Assembly (NCBI GenBank): GCA_018702955.1
Contig: JABJEK010000126.1
Span: 1 to 61,867, forward strand
Reading direction: 5' to 3'
DNA length: 61,867 nucleotides
Source of the DNA: Rhodospirillaceae bacterium
GTDB taxonomy: Bacteria; Pseudomonadota; Alphaproteobacteria; UBA6615
Of the stretch, positions 53,223 to 61,205 are shown piece by piece (the stretch's first letter is position 1; each line of letters begins with the position of its first letter). A model generated the notes under the pieces. It had not been told where the DNA came from. It made no database searches and worked only from the letters and a program-made list of their open reading frames with translations. A program made the translations under genes and the position numbers.

Positions 53223-54779
53223 TTGGAGCGCGAGCAGGATTGCGTCATCGCCTTTCTGTCGGACCCGGCGACCCATGGGGCGGACGTGTCGGCCGTGCAG
53301 CGGATCGACACGCATATCTCGATTATCTTTCTCGCCGGCGATCGCGTGTTCAAGCTGAAGCGGGCGGTTGTTCTTGAATTTCTCGACTACGGCACGCCGG
53401 ACAAGCGGCGGTTTTACTGTGAGCGCGAGCTTGTGCTGAATCGCCGGACGGCGCCGGCCATGTATCTCGGGGTCCGGGCGATCGACCGCGACACGGCCGG
53501 GCGGTTGACGATCGACGGGCCGGGCGATGCGATCGACTGGGTCGTCGAGATGATGCGCTTCGACGCGGACAGTCTGTTCGGCAGGCAGGCTGATGTCGGC
53601 CAACTCACATTGGACCGGGTGCGCCAGGCGGCCGACGAAATCACCGCACTGCACGAGATCGCGGAGATTGTGACCGATGACCGCGATGGCGATGAGGCCG
53701 GCATGTCGCCGACGGTCGCGCAGCTCCGCGGCGGGTTGGGGGGTCACGCGGATATCTTTGGCATGGCAGCCGTCACCGACTATTTGAACCGGATCACCGC
53801 CGTCGAGCAGGATCAGCGGGAATTGCTTTCGGCGCGCTTTCGCGCGGGCTGGGTGCGCGTTTGCCATGGCGATCTACATCTCAACAACATCTGCATGTTT
53901 GATGGGCGCCCGACCCTGTTCGATGCCGCCGAGGCCAATGACCGGTTCATGCGAATCGATGTGCTCTACGACTTGGCATTTCTGCTGATGGACCTGGAGA
54001 TGCGCGGATTGCGCGCGCAAGCGAACGCGGTGCTGAATCGCTATGCCGCATGTTGCGAAGCGCCGCGCGCGGCCCTTGCCGGCTTGCGTGCGATGCCGCT
54101 GTTTTTGTCCCTGCGTGCTGCGATCAGGGCAGAAGTCTCTGTTTTGACGGCGGACAATGTAGCGGCGGTCGACGCGCGCGATCACTTGGGTGTCGCGCGG
54201 CGTTACTTCGACTTGGCACGTAAGGTTTTGGTGCCTGTTCCTGCGGCGTTGGTGGCGGTTGGCGGCGCGTCGGGCACTGGCAAGACGTGTCTCGCCCGGG
54301 CGATTGCGCCGGACCTCGGGCCCGCCCCCGGGGCTGTGATCGTGCGTAGTGATGAAGTGCGAAAATCGCTCTTCGGGGTGGCCTACACGGACCGTTTGCC
54401 CGAGACCGCCTATACCGAGGAATGGCACCGCCGGACCTATACGGAAGTGATTGCGCGTGCCCAACATGCGCTGGCGGCGGGCCATGCCTGCATCGTCGAT
54501 GCGGTGCATGGATCGCCCGGTGAACGCGCCGGGATCGAAGAGGTCGCAGCCGCAGCGGATGTTCCGTTTCACGGGGTGTGGCTGGAGGCACCCGCCGATG
54601 TGCTGCGTGCGCGAACAGCCGGGCGCATGGGCGACGCATCGGATGCAGGCCCGGAAGTCGCGATGAATCAGTTGCGCCGGGGGTTCGGCGATGTGGCCTG
54701 GCCGTCCGTGGACGCGACAGGGGATATCGATGCCGTGTCGGTACGCGTCCGTGACATCCTTGGAACACGGATGCGTTAG
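53223..54779 (+). CDS. Aminoglycoside phosphotransferase-like / AAA-type kinase fusion
   Basis: 518 residues from a TTG at 53223. Residues ~30-300 are a kinase-like (APH) domain: VFKLKRAVVLEFLDY with the ATP-binding Lys and HGDLHLNNICMFDG (about 221-234), the HxDxxxxN catalytic loop. Residues ~335-518 are a P-loop kinase: AVGGASGTGKTCLARAIAPD, and VIVRSDEVRKSLFG. This two-domain family is widespread but its substrates are unknown. The start is uncertain, as the TTG has a weak ribosome-binding site and no in-frame ATG precedes it before the stop of the cytochrome gene. Confidence 0.87.
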   Translation: MEREQDCVIAFLSDPATHGADVSAVQRIDTHISIIFLAGDRVFKLKRAVVLEFLDYGTPDKRRFYCERELVLNRRTAPAMYLGVRAIDRDTAGRLTIDGPGDAIDWVVEMMRFDADSLFGRQADVGQLTLDRVRQAADEITALHEIAEIVTDDRDGDEAGMSPTVAQLRGGLGGHADIFGMAAVTDYLNRITAVEQDQRELLSARFRAGWVRVCHGDLHLNNICMFDGRPTLFDAAEANDRFMRIDVLYDLAFLLMDLEMRGLRAQANAVLNRYAACCEAPRAALAGLRAMPLFLSLRAAIRAEVSVLTADNVAAVDARDHLGVARRYFDLARKVLVPVPAALVAVGGASGTGKTCLARAIAPDLGPAPGAVIVRSDEVRKSLFGVAYTDRLPETAYTEEWHRRTYTEVIARAQHALAAGHACIVDAVHGSPGERAGIEEVAAAADVPFHGVWLEAPADVLRARTAGRMGDASDAGPEVAMNQLRRGFGDVAWPSVDATGDIDAVSVRVRDILGTRMR

Positions 54780-54791
54780 AGCATCACAGCC

Positions 54792-55622
54792 CTAGAGCGC
54801 CACCCCGGGTTCATCGAGCCCGTGGGCCGTCAGCTCTCGCGTTATGTGGTCGTACGCATCATCGATGGAATCGGTCCGGTAGAACAGATCGATATCGTCC
54901 GGGCTGATGGTGCCGAATTCGATCAGCGCGTCCATATCGATCACCCGATCCCAGAACTCGTGCCCGAACAGGACGACCGGGAGGCGTTTCTTGATTTTCT
55001 GGGTCTGCACCAGTGTCAGGATTTCGAACAGCTCGTCGAGGGTTCCGAACCCGCCGGGAAACAGCACCACCGCCTTGGCGGGGTAGGTGAACCAGAATTT
55101 TCGCATGAAGAAGTAGTGGAACATCACGTTCAGCTCGCGGCTGACATAGGGGTTCTCGAATTTCTCGAACGGGAGTGAGATGGTCAGGCCGATGTTCATC
55201 CCCTTGGCCTCGGACGCGCCACGGTTCGCGGCTTCCATGATCCCCGGTCCGCCGCCGGTGCAGACAACAAAGCGGCGTTTGTCCTCGCCCAGCCCCTTCG
55301 ACCATTCGGTTAGCCGGAAGGCCAGCCCCCGCGCGGCCTCGTAGTATATCGACATGCGTTCGGCCCGGGCCGCCGCCTGTTTGTCGCCTTCGCCGCGTTC
55401 GGCCGCCGCGACCATGGTCGCGGCATCTTCGGGCGATTTGATGCGGGCAGACCCCATGAAGACGATGGTGTCGTCGATGTCGTAATGCTCGAACCGGCTC
55501 AGCGGTTCCTGATACTCCGCAAGGATGCGGATCGCGCGCGCGTCCCGGCTGTGCAGGAAATCCGGGTTCTCGTAAGCCTTGGGTGGAATGGTGGAGGGTT
55601 TCTCCCCGCTCTCATCGTTCAT
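54792..55622 (-). CDS. LOG family protein (TIGR00730; nucleotide 5'-monophosphate nucleosidase type)
   Basis: 276 residues. CTGGGPGIMEAANRG (about 120-134) and PGGFGTLDELFE (about 184-195) are the LOG substrate loops (PGGxGTxxE), and RKFWFTYPAKAVVLFPGG precedes the second. The family cleaves nucleoside 5'-monophosphates to base and ribose 5-phosphate (cytokinin-type or PpnN-type). The long N-terminal ~90 residues are typical of the PpnN-like longer form. It is convergent with the kinase fusion, 12 bp apart, and stands alone. Confidence 0.9.
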   Translation of the reverse strand: MNDESGEKPSTIPPKAYENPDFLHSRDARAIRILAEYQEPLSRFEHYDIDDTIVFMGSARIKSPEDAATMVAAAERGEGDKQAAARAERMSIYYEAARGLAFRLTEWSKGLGEDKRRFVVCTGGGPGIMEAANRGASEAKGMNIGLTISLPFEKFENPYVSRELNVMFHYFFMRKFWFTYPAKAVVLFPGGFGTLDELFEILTLVQTQKIKKRLPVVLFGHEFWDRVIDMDALIEFGTISPDDIDLFYRTDSIDDAYDHITRELTAHGLDEPGVAL

Positions 55623-55667
55623 GGTTCGCGTCCTTCCTGTCTTCCAAATATCGGAGCGCAGACCGGC

Positions 55668-56522
55668 TCAATTGTCGGAGAATTCCGGGATGTTCGGTCG
55701 TGCGCCCCACATGCAGAAGGACTCATCCTTGAACGGCAGCTGGCGCGGTCGCCAGTCCGCGTCCACGTTGCGCACGCCCGACGAGTATTCATAGGTCATG
55801 CCGTCCGGGCCCTCGTAGTACAGGAACATCGCACCCGACGTCGGGTGCCGCCCGGGCCCGAACCTGATCTGCACCTGCCGCTCCGTCAGGAAATAATGGG
55901 ACCGCATAATGTCGTCGATCGATTCGACCTGGAAGTTGATGTGCTGGATACCCGCATGGTCGGTCGGGAACAGCGCGATGCGGTGATGCACCTTGTCGAA
56001 TGACATCAGCGCCGCGTCGCCGATCCGGTCATTCGCCCGGATGTTGAACAGGCCCGACCAGAATTTTTCATCGCGCGCTGCGTCGTCCGTCTTGATGCCG
56101 ATATGGCTGAATTCCGTGATGCCCGCATCACGTGACGGGAAATAGCGACGTCCCGAGTGGAACGGCCGCACCACGAGATCGACCGAATTGCCTGTCGGGT
56201 CCTTGAAATTGATGAACCCCATGACCCGGCGTGCCACCGCTTCGGCATCGCTGCCGCGGCGCATATCGATCCCGGCGGCCTGCAAGGTGGTCGCTGCCGC
56301 ATCGAGCGCGTCAAGGGTTTCGACTTCCAGCCCGAACGTGTGGTCGTTTGGATCGCCTTCGAAATAGCAAATGTTGTGGTCGCGATGATCGCCGCGCAGA
56401 TAAACCTGACCGTCGGCGCGATCAACTTCCTCGAGCCCAATCAGGTTCGTGGCGAACGCAACGGTTGAGTCCAGGTCGGCCGTGCCGAGGCGGCAGTAGC
56501 GGATATCGACGATTTCGATCAT
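55668..56522 (-). CDS. Extradiol dioxygenase-like VOC protein, copy 2
   Basis: 284 residues from the ATG at 56522 (GAGG 9 nt upstream); a TTG five codons earlier is possible. Two VOC modules: IVDIRYCRLGTADLDSTVAF and TEFSHIGIKTDDAARDEKFW. Candidate iron ligands are His in FSHIG, His in GIQHINFQV and Glu in GMTYEYSSGV, the BphC-type His-His-Glu set. The protein is about 60% identical by eye to the next gene, so the two are a tandem duplicate. The substrate is probably a catechol-type ring (inference). Confidence 0.85.
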   Translation of the reverse strand: MIEIVDIRYCRLGTADLDSTVAFATNLIGLEEVDRADGQVYLRGDHRDHNICYFEGDPNDHTFGLEVETLDALDAAATTLQAAGIDMRRGSDAEAVARRVMGFINFKDPTGNSVDLVVRPFHSGRRYFPSRDAGITEFSHIGIKTDDAARDEKFWSGLFNIRANDRIGDAALMSFDKVHHRIALFPTDHAGIQHINFQVESIDDIMRSHYFLTERQVQIRFGPGRHPTSGAMFLYYEGPDGMTYEYSSGVRNVDADWRPRQLPFKDESFCMWGARPNIPEFSDN

Positions 56523-56540
56523 TGGCGTGAGCCTCAATCC

Positions 56541-57407
56541 CTATTCGGCAGCGTCAGGGCCCTCGAGCACGCTCAGGTCGGGCTTGGAGCCCCAGGCGCA
56601 GAAGGATGCGTCATTGACCGGGAACTGGCGCGCCCGCCAAGTGTCGTCGACCATCCGAACACCACACGAATACTCGTAGATCATTTCATCCGGTCCGTAG
56701 AAATACAGGAACCGCGCGCCCGAAAGCGAGTGTCGTCCGGGGCCGGCCTGAATGCGCACCTGATGGTCGCGCAGGAAATAGTTCGACCGCATGACATCGT
56801 CGGTCTCCGACACCTGGAAATTGATGTGCTGGATGCCCGGACGGTCGGACGGGAACAGGGCAAAGCGATGATGCACCTCGTCGAAGGTCATCAATGCCGA
56901 CCAGCCGATCCAGTCGCTGGTCTTGAAGTTGAAGACCTCGGACCAGAATTTCTCTGCCTCGCGCGGGTCGGTCACCCGCAGGCCGATATGGCTGAATTCG
57001 TCGATCCCGGCGTCGCGGCCCGGGAAATATCGGCGCCCCGCCGCGAACGGCCGCACGGTCAGGTCGATCGAGTTGCCGCTCGGGTCTTTGAAGTTGATGT
57101 AGCCCATGCAGCGCCGGGCGGTGGCTTCTTCCCCGGTGCCACGGTGCACGTCGAGCCCCGCGGTGGTGAGCGTGCTCTCGGCTGCATCGAGCGCGTCGAA
57201 ATCGGCGAGCTCGAGGCCCAGCGTGTGATCCGTCGGGTCGCCCTCGAAGTAGCAGATATTGTGGTCGCGATCGTCCCCGCGCATGTAGACGGAGCCGTTT
57301 TCGCGCCCGACCGTTTCCAGCCCGATCATGTCCGTGCCGAATTTAACGGTTTCCTCAAGATCGGCCGTTCCCAGCCGGCAATAGCGAAAGCCCACAACGT
57401 TGATCAT
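56541..57407 (-). CDS. Extradiol dioxygenase-like VOC protein, copy 1
   Basis: 288 residues. FRYCRLGTADLEETVKFGTD, then DEFSHIGLRVTDPREAEKFW, GIQHINFQVSETDDVMRSNY and MIYEYSCGV hold the His-His-Glu metal set of type I extradiol dioxygenases. GGAGA precedes the ATG by 7 nt. It is 18 nt upstream of copy 2 on the same strand and clearly homologous to it along its length. The pair may cleave different substrates or form a heteromer. Confidence 0.87.
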   Translation of the reverse strand: MINVVGFRYCRLGTADLEETVKFGTDMIGLETVGRENGSVYMRGDDRDHNICYFEGDPTDHTLGLELADFDALDAAESTLTTAGLDVHRGTGEEATARRCMGYINFKDPSGNSIDLTVRPFAAGRRYFPGRDAGIDEFSHIGLRVTDPREAEKFWSEVFNFKTSDWIGWSALMTFDEVHHRFALFPSDRPGIQHINFQVSETDDVMRSNYFLRDHQVRIQAGPGRHSLSGARFLYFYGPDEMIYEYSCGVRMVDDTWRARQFPVNDASFCAWGSKPDLSVLEGPDAAE

Positions 57408-57476
57408 GCCAAGTCTCCGAAAGTTGGATGCCAGTCTATCGAAATTACGTGTGCCTGACGACCGTGCAGGCGCTTC

Positions 57477-57491
57477 TTAAACAAATGTTAA
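57477..57491. promoter_or_regulatory. CtrA-type box TTAA-N7-TTAA
   Basis: TTAA (57477-57480), 7-nt spacer, TTAACC (57488-57493): a full match to the alphaproteobacterial CtrA consensus, about 90 bp upstream of the six-PAS histidine kinase GTG start. The 173-bp interval 57408-57580 has no gene. Confidence 0.6.
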
Positions 57492-57580
57492 CCAACGCAC
57501 GAGTAGTCTCCGACGGTTGGAATTCCGCGTTTTATCCGCGTGTGGATCATGGCTGGATCGGTTGAGGGGCTTTAGATTTA

Positions 57581-60500
57581 GTGTCCATTACTGACATGAG
57601 CAGGTTGGCCGGCATAGAAGAGAATTCGGATGTTGCGGGAGACGTGTATGCACCCCTCGCGGCCGCGTTCTCCCATTTGCAGGATTCAGCGATTGTCTAT
57701 TCCGTGGACGGTGAGATTGTCGTCTGGAATGCGGGTGCGGAGAATCTGTTTGGGTACACGTTCGATGAGGCCCGCGCGCGCGACGTCAGTTTCTTGTGCC
57801 CGCCCGAAGAATCCGGTGACACACTGAAGCTGTTTTCCCGAGCCTTGTCGGCGCAGATCGTTGAGCCGCGTCAGGTGGAGCGTGTTCGCAAGGACGGTTC
57901 GCGGGTTCGCGTTTCGGTTCGCGTAAGCCCGCTCGAAAATGCCGCCGGGGAGATCTTCGGTGTCCTGTTTCTGGCACGAGACGTTTCGTCCGAATCGGCG
58001 CGGGAACAGCGCCTGACCGAGTTGGTGCTGCGCGAACGTGATATCGCGACCCTCGTGCCCGATGCCATTTATGTTCATCGCAACGGCAAGATTCTTTGGG
58101 CGAATAAGGCCGCAATCGAAATGTTCGGGGCGCAGTCGCAGACCGATTTTATTGGCCGGTCCGCCTGGGACCTGATTGTTCCCGACGACCTGCAGCGGGT
58201 TCTGGTAAGTCATGGCAAGCTTGGTGACGCGATCGGTTCGAAAACGATCCATGTGCGGCGTCGGCGGATTGACGGATCCGAGTTCCCCACCGAAGGGCGC
58301 GGCGCCACGATTGTCTGGGAGGATGAACCCGCCACCCTGATGGTCGTGCGGGATATTAGCGATCATGAGCGGGCCGTCTCGGCCCTTGTCGAGAGTGAGG
58401 AGCGCCAGCGCGATTTCGCCGAAATCAGCCCGGACGCCGTCATCGTCCATATCGATGGTGAAATCGTATTTGCGAACCAGGCGGCCGTGGAGATGTTCTC
58501 TGCGACCGGCGCGGAACAACTTATCGGACTGCAGAACTCCAGCCTTGTAACCCCTGAAGACTGGGTTCGTATCACTGAAAGTTGGAAACGGCAGCCCTCC
58601 GAATCTGGTTCGGATTCCTTGCAGGTCGAGCAGGTGCGCCTCGACGGCTCGACCTTCCAGGGTCAGGGTCGGGCCAAGCCGATTGTCTGGGACGGCCGGG
58701 ACGCACTTCTGGTTGTGATCAGGGACGTCTCCGAGCAGATCGAAAAAGAACTCGCATTGCGCGAAGCCGAGGCGCGCCAGCGAGATTTCGCTGCGATCAG
58801 CCCCGACGCGATGCTGGTTCATGTCCAAGGCGAGATCGTATTTGCAAATGACGCGGCGTTACAGATGTTCCGTGCGGAATCTGAGGCCGACTTCATCGGC
58901 CGGCCGGTTATGGAGACCATTCACCCCGACGACCGCGACATACTGCAAACCAATATCGATGCAACGCTCGACAGCATGTCGGCGGATTTCTTTGAAGTAC
59001 GCCGCGTGCGGCTGGACGGGACCAGTTTCATTGGTGAAGGCCGGTTCCGGACGGTCGACTGGAAGGGTTCATCGGGGGTGCTGGTCGTGATTCGGGATGT
59101 CACCGAGAAGGTTGCGGCCCAGGATGCCTTGCTGGAAAGCGAGGAACGCTACCGTCAGATCGTGGATGTGAGCCCCGACGCGGTGATCGTGCATGTGAAG
59201 GACCAGATTGTCTTCGCGAACCAGGCCGCCGCCGAAATGCTTGGTGCCCCAGATGTGCAGACACTCACCGGGCTTCAGATGAATAGTCTGGTGCCGGCGA
59301 GTGAACGCGCGCGCGCCAACGAGCGCCGCACACGGATTCGGTCCGAGGGAGTTGTGCCGCTGGAATCACTGCCGCGCCTGCGTCTCGACGGTACCGAGTT
59401 CATGGCCGATGTGATCGGCAGCCTGTATGTCTGGGATGGCTCGCCGGCGATCCTGACCATCATGCGTGATATCTCCGAACGCCTCGAAGGCGAGCGGGCC
59501 CGGAAACTGCTTGAAGAACGCAATCGCAATATTCTTGAGCTTTCTCCCGAGGCGATCCTGGTGCATTGCGGCGGCGAAATCGTCTTCGCCAACCGTGCCG
59601 CCGCGCGGATGTATAGCGGCCAGACTGCGCAGGATATTGTGGGGCAGCACATTATGGATCTGGTGCATCCCGACGAGCATGAGGCCATTCTCACATCACG
59701 CGAGAAAATGAGCGCGGGCGACATGTTCCCGGAAAGGGAAGTGCGTCGGTTACGTTTGGATGGGGATGATTTCTACACCCGATCCAACGGTGCGCGGATC
59801 GATTGGGACGGCGAGCAGGGTTTCATTGTCATTGCCCGCGACATTACGGAAGAACGGGCAGCCCGCGAAGAGATACGTTTGCGTACCGAGGAGCTCGAAC
59901 GCGCAAATGCGGAGCTCGGTCGGTTCGCATATGTCGCCTCCCATGACTTGAAAGAACCGCTGCGCATGGTGTCGAGCTTCTGCGGTCTCTTGCAGGAGCG
60001 ATACGCGGGCCAGCTTGATGACCAGGCCGACGAATTCATCAATTTCGCCGTTGATGGCGCGACGCGTATGCAGGGTCTGATCGACGATCTGATGCGGCTG
60101 TCACGCACCGGCACGGCGGGTCTGGCAATGGAAGCCGTCGACATGAATGGGGTCATTGAGGAAGTGAAGCTCAACCTGGGCGCCCAGATTCAAGAGACCG
60201 GGTCCCAGATCCGATGCGAGAACCTGCCCGTCGTTCTGGGTGATCGGACACTTTTGATGCAGTTGTTCCAGAACCTGATCTCGAACGGAATAAAGTTCCA
60301 TTCGGATGCGCCACCGGTGATCGACGTGCATATGGAGGCGCGTGACGACATGTGCGCATTTGCCGTGACCGACAATGGTATCGGACTGGACCCGAAGCAT
60401 CATGAGCGGGTGTTTGAAGTTTTCAAGACGCTGCACCCGCGCGGCCAGTTTGATGGCAATGGCGTGGGGCTGTCGATTTGCAAGAAGGTTGTCGAACGCC

Positions 60501-60589
60501 ATGGCGGCGAGATATGGATCGATTCGGTGCTTGGGAACGGAACCAGTTTCTGGTTCACCTTACCGGTTGCACGGTCCAACGAGGTTTAG
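57581..60589 (+). CDS. Six-PAS-domain sensor histidine kinase
   Basis: 1002 residues, no membrane segment. Six PAS domains lie end to end at about 28-145, 150-268, 275-395, 400-515, 520-645 and 650-765; five share SPDAxxVHxxGEIVFANxAA and VIRDVSE-type endings, so they arose by duplication. A coiled coil (EELERANAELGRF) leads to the HisKA-type H-box SHDLKEPLRMV (His788), then the ATPase with NLISNGIKF, DNGIGLDPKH and GNGVGLSICKKVV. This KEPLR type matches phytochrome-like kinases. It starts at GTG 57581 (GAGGGG upstream); ATG at 57596 is possible. The response regulator follows directly. Confidence 0.92.
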   Translation: MSITDMSRLAGIEENSDVAGDVYAPLAAAFSHLQDSAIVYSVDGEIVVWNAGAENLFGYTFDEARARDVSFLCPPEESGDTLKLFSRALSAQIVEPRQVERVRKDGSRVRVSVRVSPLENAAGEIFGVLFLARDVSSESAREQRLTELVLRERDIATLVPDAIYVHRNGKILWANKAAIEMFGAQSQTDFIGRSAWDLIVPDDLQRVLVSHGKLGDAIGSKTIHVRRRRIDGSEFPTEGRGATIVWEDEPATLMVVRDISDHERAVSALVESEERQRDFAEISPDAVIVHIDGEIVFANQAAVEMFSATGAEQLIGLQNSSLVTPEDWVRITESWKRQPSESGSDSLQVEQVRLDGSTFQGQGRAKPIVWDGRDALLVVIRDVSEQIEKELALREAEARQRDFAAISPDAMLVHVQGEIVFANDAALQMFRAESEADFIGRPVMETIHPDDRDILQTNIDATLDSMSADFFEVRRVRLDGTSFIGEGRFRTVDWKGSSGVLVVIRDVTEKVAAQDALLESEERYRQIVDVSPDAVIVHVKDQIVFANQAAAEMLGAPDVQTLTGLQMNSLVPASERARANERRTRIRSEGVVPLESLPRLRLDGTEFMADVIGSLYVWDGSPAILTIMRDISERLEGERARKLLEERNRNILELSPEAILVHCGGEIVFANRAAARMYSGQTAQDIVGQHIMDLVHPDEHEAILTSREKMSAGDMFPEREVRRLRLDGDDFYTRSNGARIDWDGEQGFIVIARDITEERAAREEIRLRTEELERANAELGRFAYVASHDLKEPLRMVSSFCGLLQERYAGQLDDQADEFINFAVDGATRMQGLIDDLMRLSRTGTAGLAMEAVDMNGVIEEVKLNLGAQIQETGSQIRCENLPVVLGDRTLLMQLFQNLISNGIKFHSDAPPVIDVHMEARDDMCAFAVTDNGIGLDPKHHERVFEVFKTLHPRGQFDGNGVGLSICKKVVERHGGEIWIDSVLGNGTSFWFTLPVARSNEV

Positions 60590-61033
60590 ATGAGCATGTC
60601 AAATCTGGAGCGCGATATTCTGCTTGTCGAGGACAGCCCCGGCGATGTGATACTTGTGCGCGAAGCGCTTTCGGGTCTCGACACGCCTGGTGAACTTCAT
60701 GTCGTCCATGATGGCGGTGAGGCGCTCGACTTTCTCAAGCGCGACGGAAGCTATGCCGATGCGCCGGTGCCCGACCTGATTTTGCTCGATCTCAATCTGC
60801 CGGTCATGGACGGGCGCGAAGTGCTCCGCGAGATCAAGGATCATCCCGAATGGAGAACGATACCGGTGGCCGTTCTGAGTACGTCGGAAAGTGAAGACGA
60901 TATCCAGTCGAGCTACGAGCTGAACGCGAATTGCTACATTGTGAAGCCCCTCGACATGGCCAGTTTTCGACAAGCCATGCGGGCGTTGAATGACTTCTGG
61001 CTCTCCGTCGTGAAGTTTCCACCCAAACATTGA
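60590..61033 (+). CDS. Single-domain response regulator (Rcp1-like)
   Basis: 147 residues: receiver domain with acidic Glu14-Asp15 (LLVEDSPGDV), phospho-acceptor Asp67 (LILLDLNLPVMDG) and Lys in CYIVKPLD. No output domain. The DSPGDVILVREAL opening is typical of partners of KEPLR kinases. It starts directly after the kinase stop codon, so the two form one two-component pair. Confidence 0.93.
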   Translation: MSMSNLERDILLVEDSPGDVILVREALSGLDTPGELHVVHDGGEALDFLKRDGSYADAPVPDLILLDLNLPVMDGREVLREIKDHPEWRTIPVAVLSTSESEDDIQSSYELNANCYIVKPLDMASFRQAMRALNDFWLSVVKFPPKH

Positions 61034-61129
61034 TCAATTGGCCTGCTGCGCCCGCGCTGTAGGTTTTCCCATGCTTTTCCGTAAACTCTGCAAACGGCGG
61101 CCGGTTATCCGGCGCGCGGTATGATTGCG

Positions 61130-61146
61130 TTAATTCTTTGGTAACC
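61130..61146. promoter_or_regulatory. CtrA-like half-matching box TTAA-N7-GTAACC
   Basis: TTAA (61130-61133), 7-nt spacer, GTAACC (61141-61146), one mismatch from the CtrA consensus; a further TTAACC stands at 61156-61161. Both lie 45-75 bp before the response regulator at 61206. Confidence 0.4.
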
Positions 61147-61205
61147 ATGGCCGCGTTAACCTTTTGGCTGTTCCGCCCTGGTCGTCGAGGAAATGTACAG
61201 CGCTT

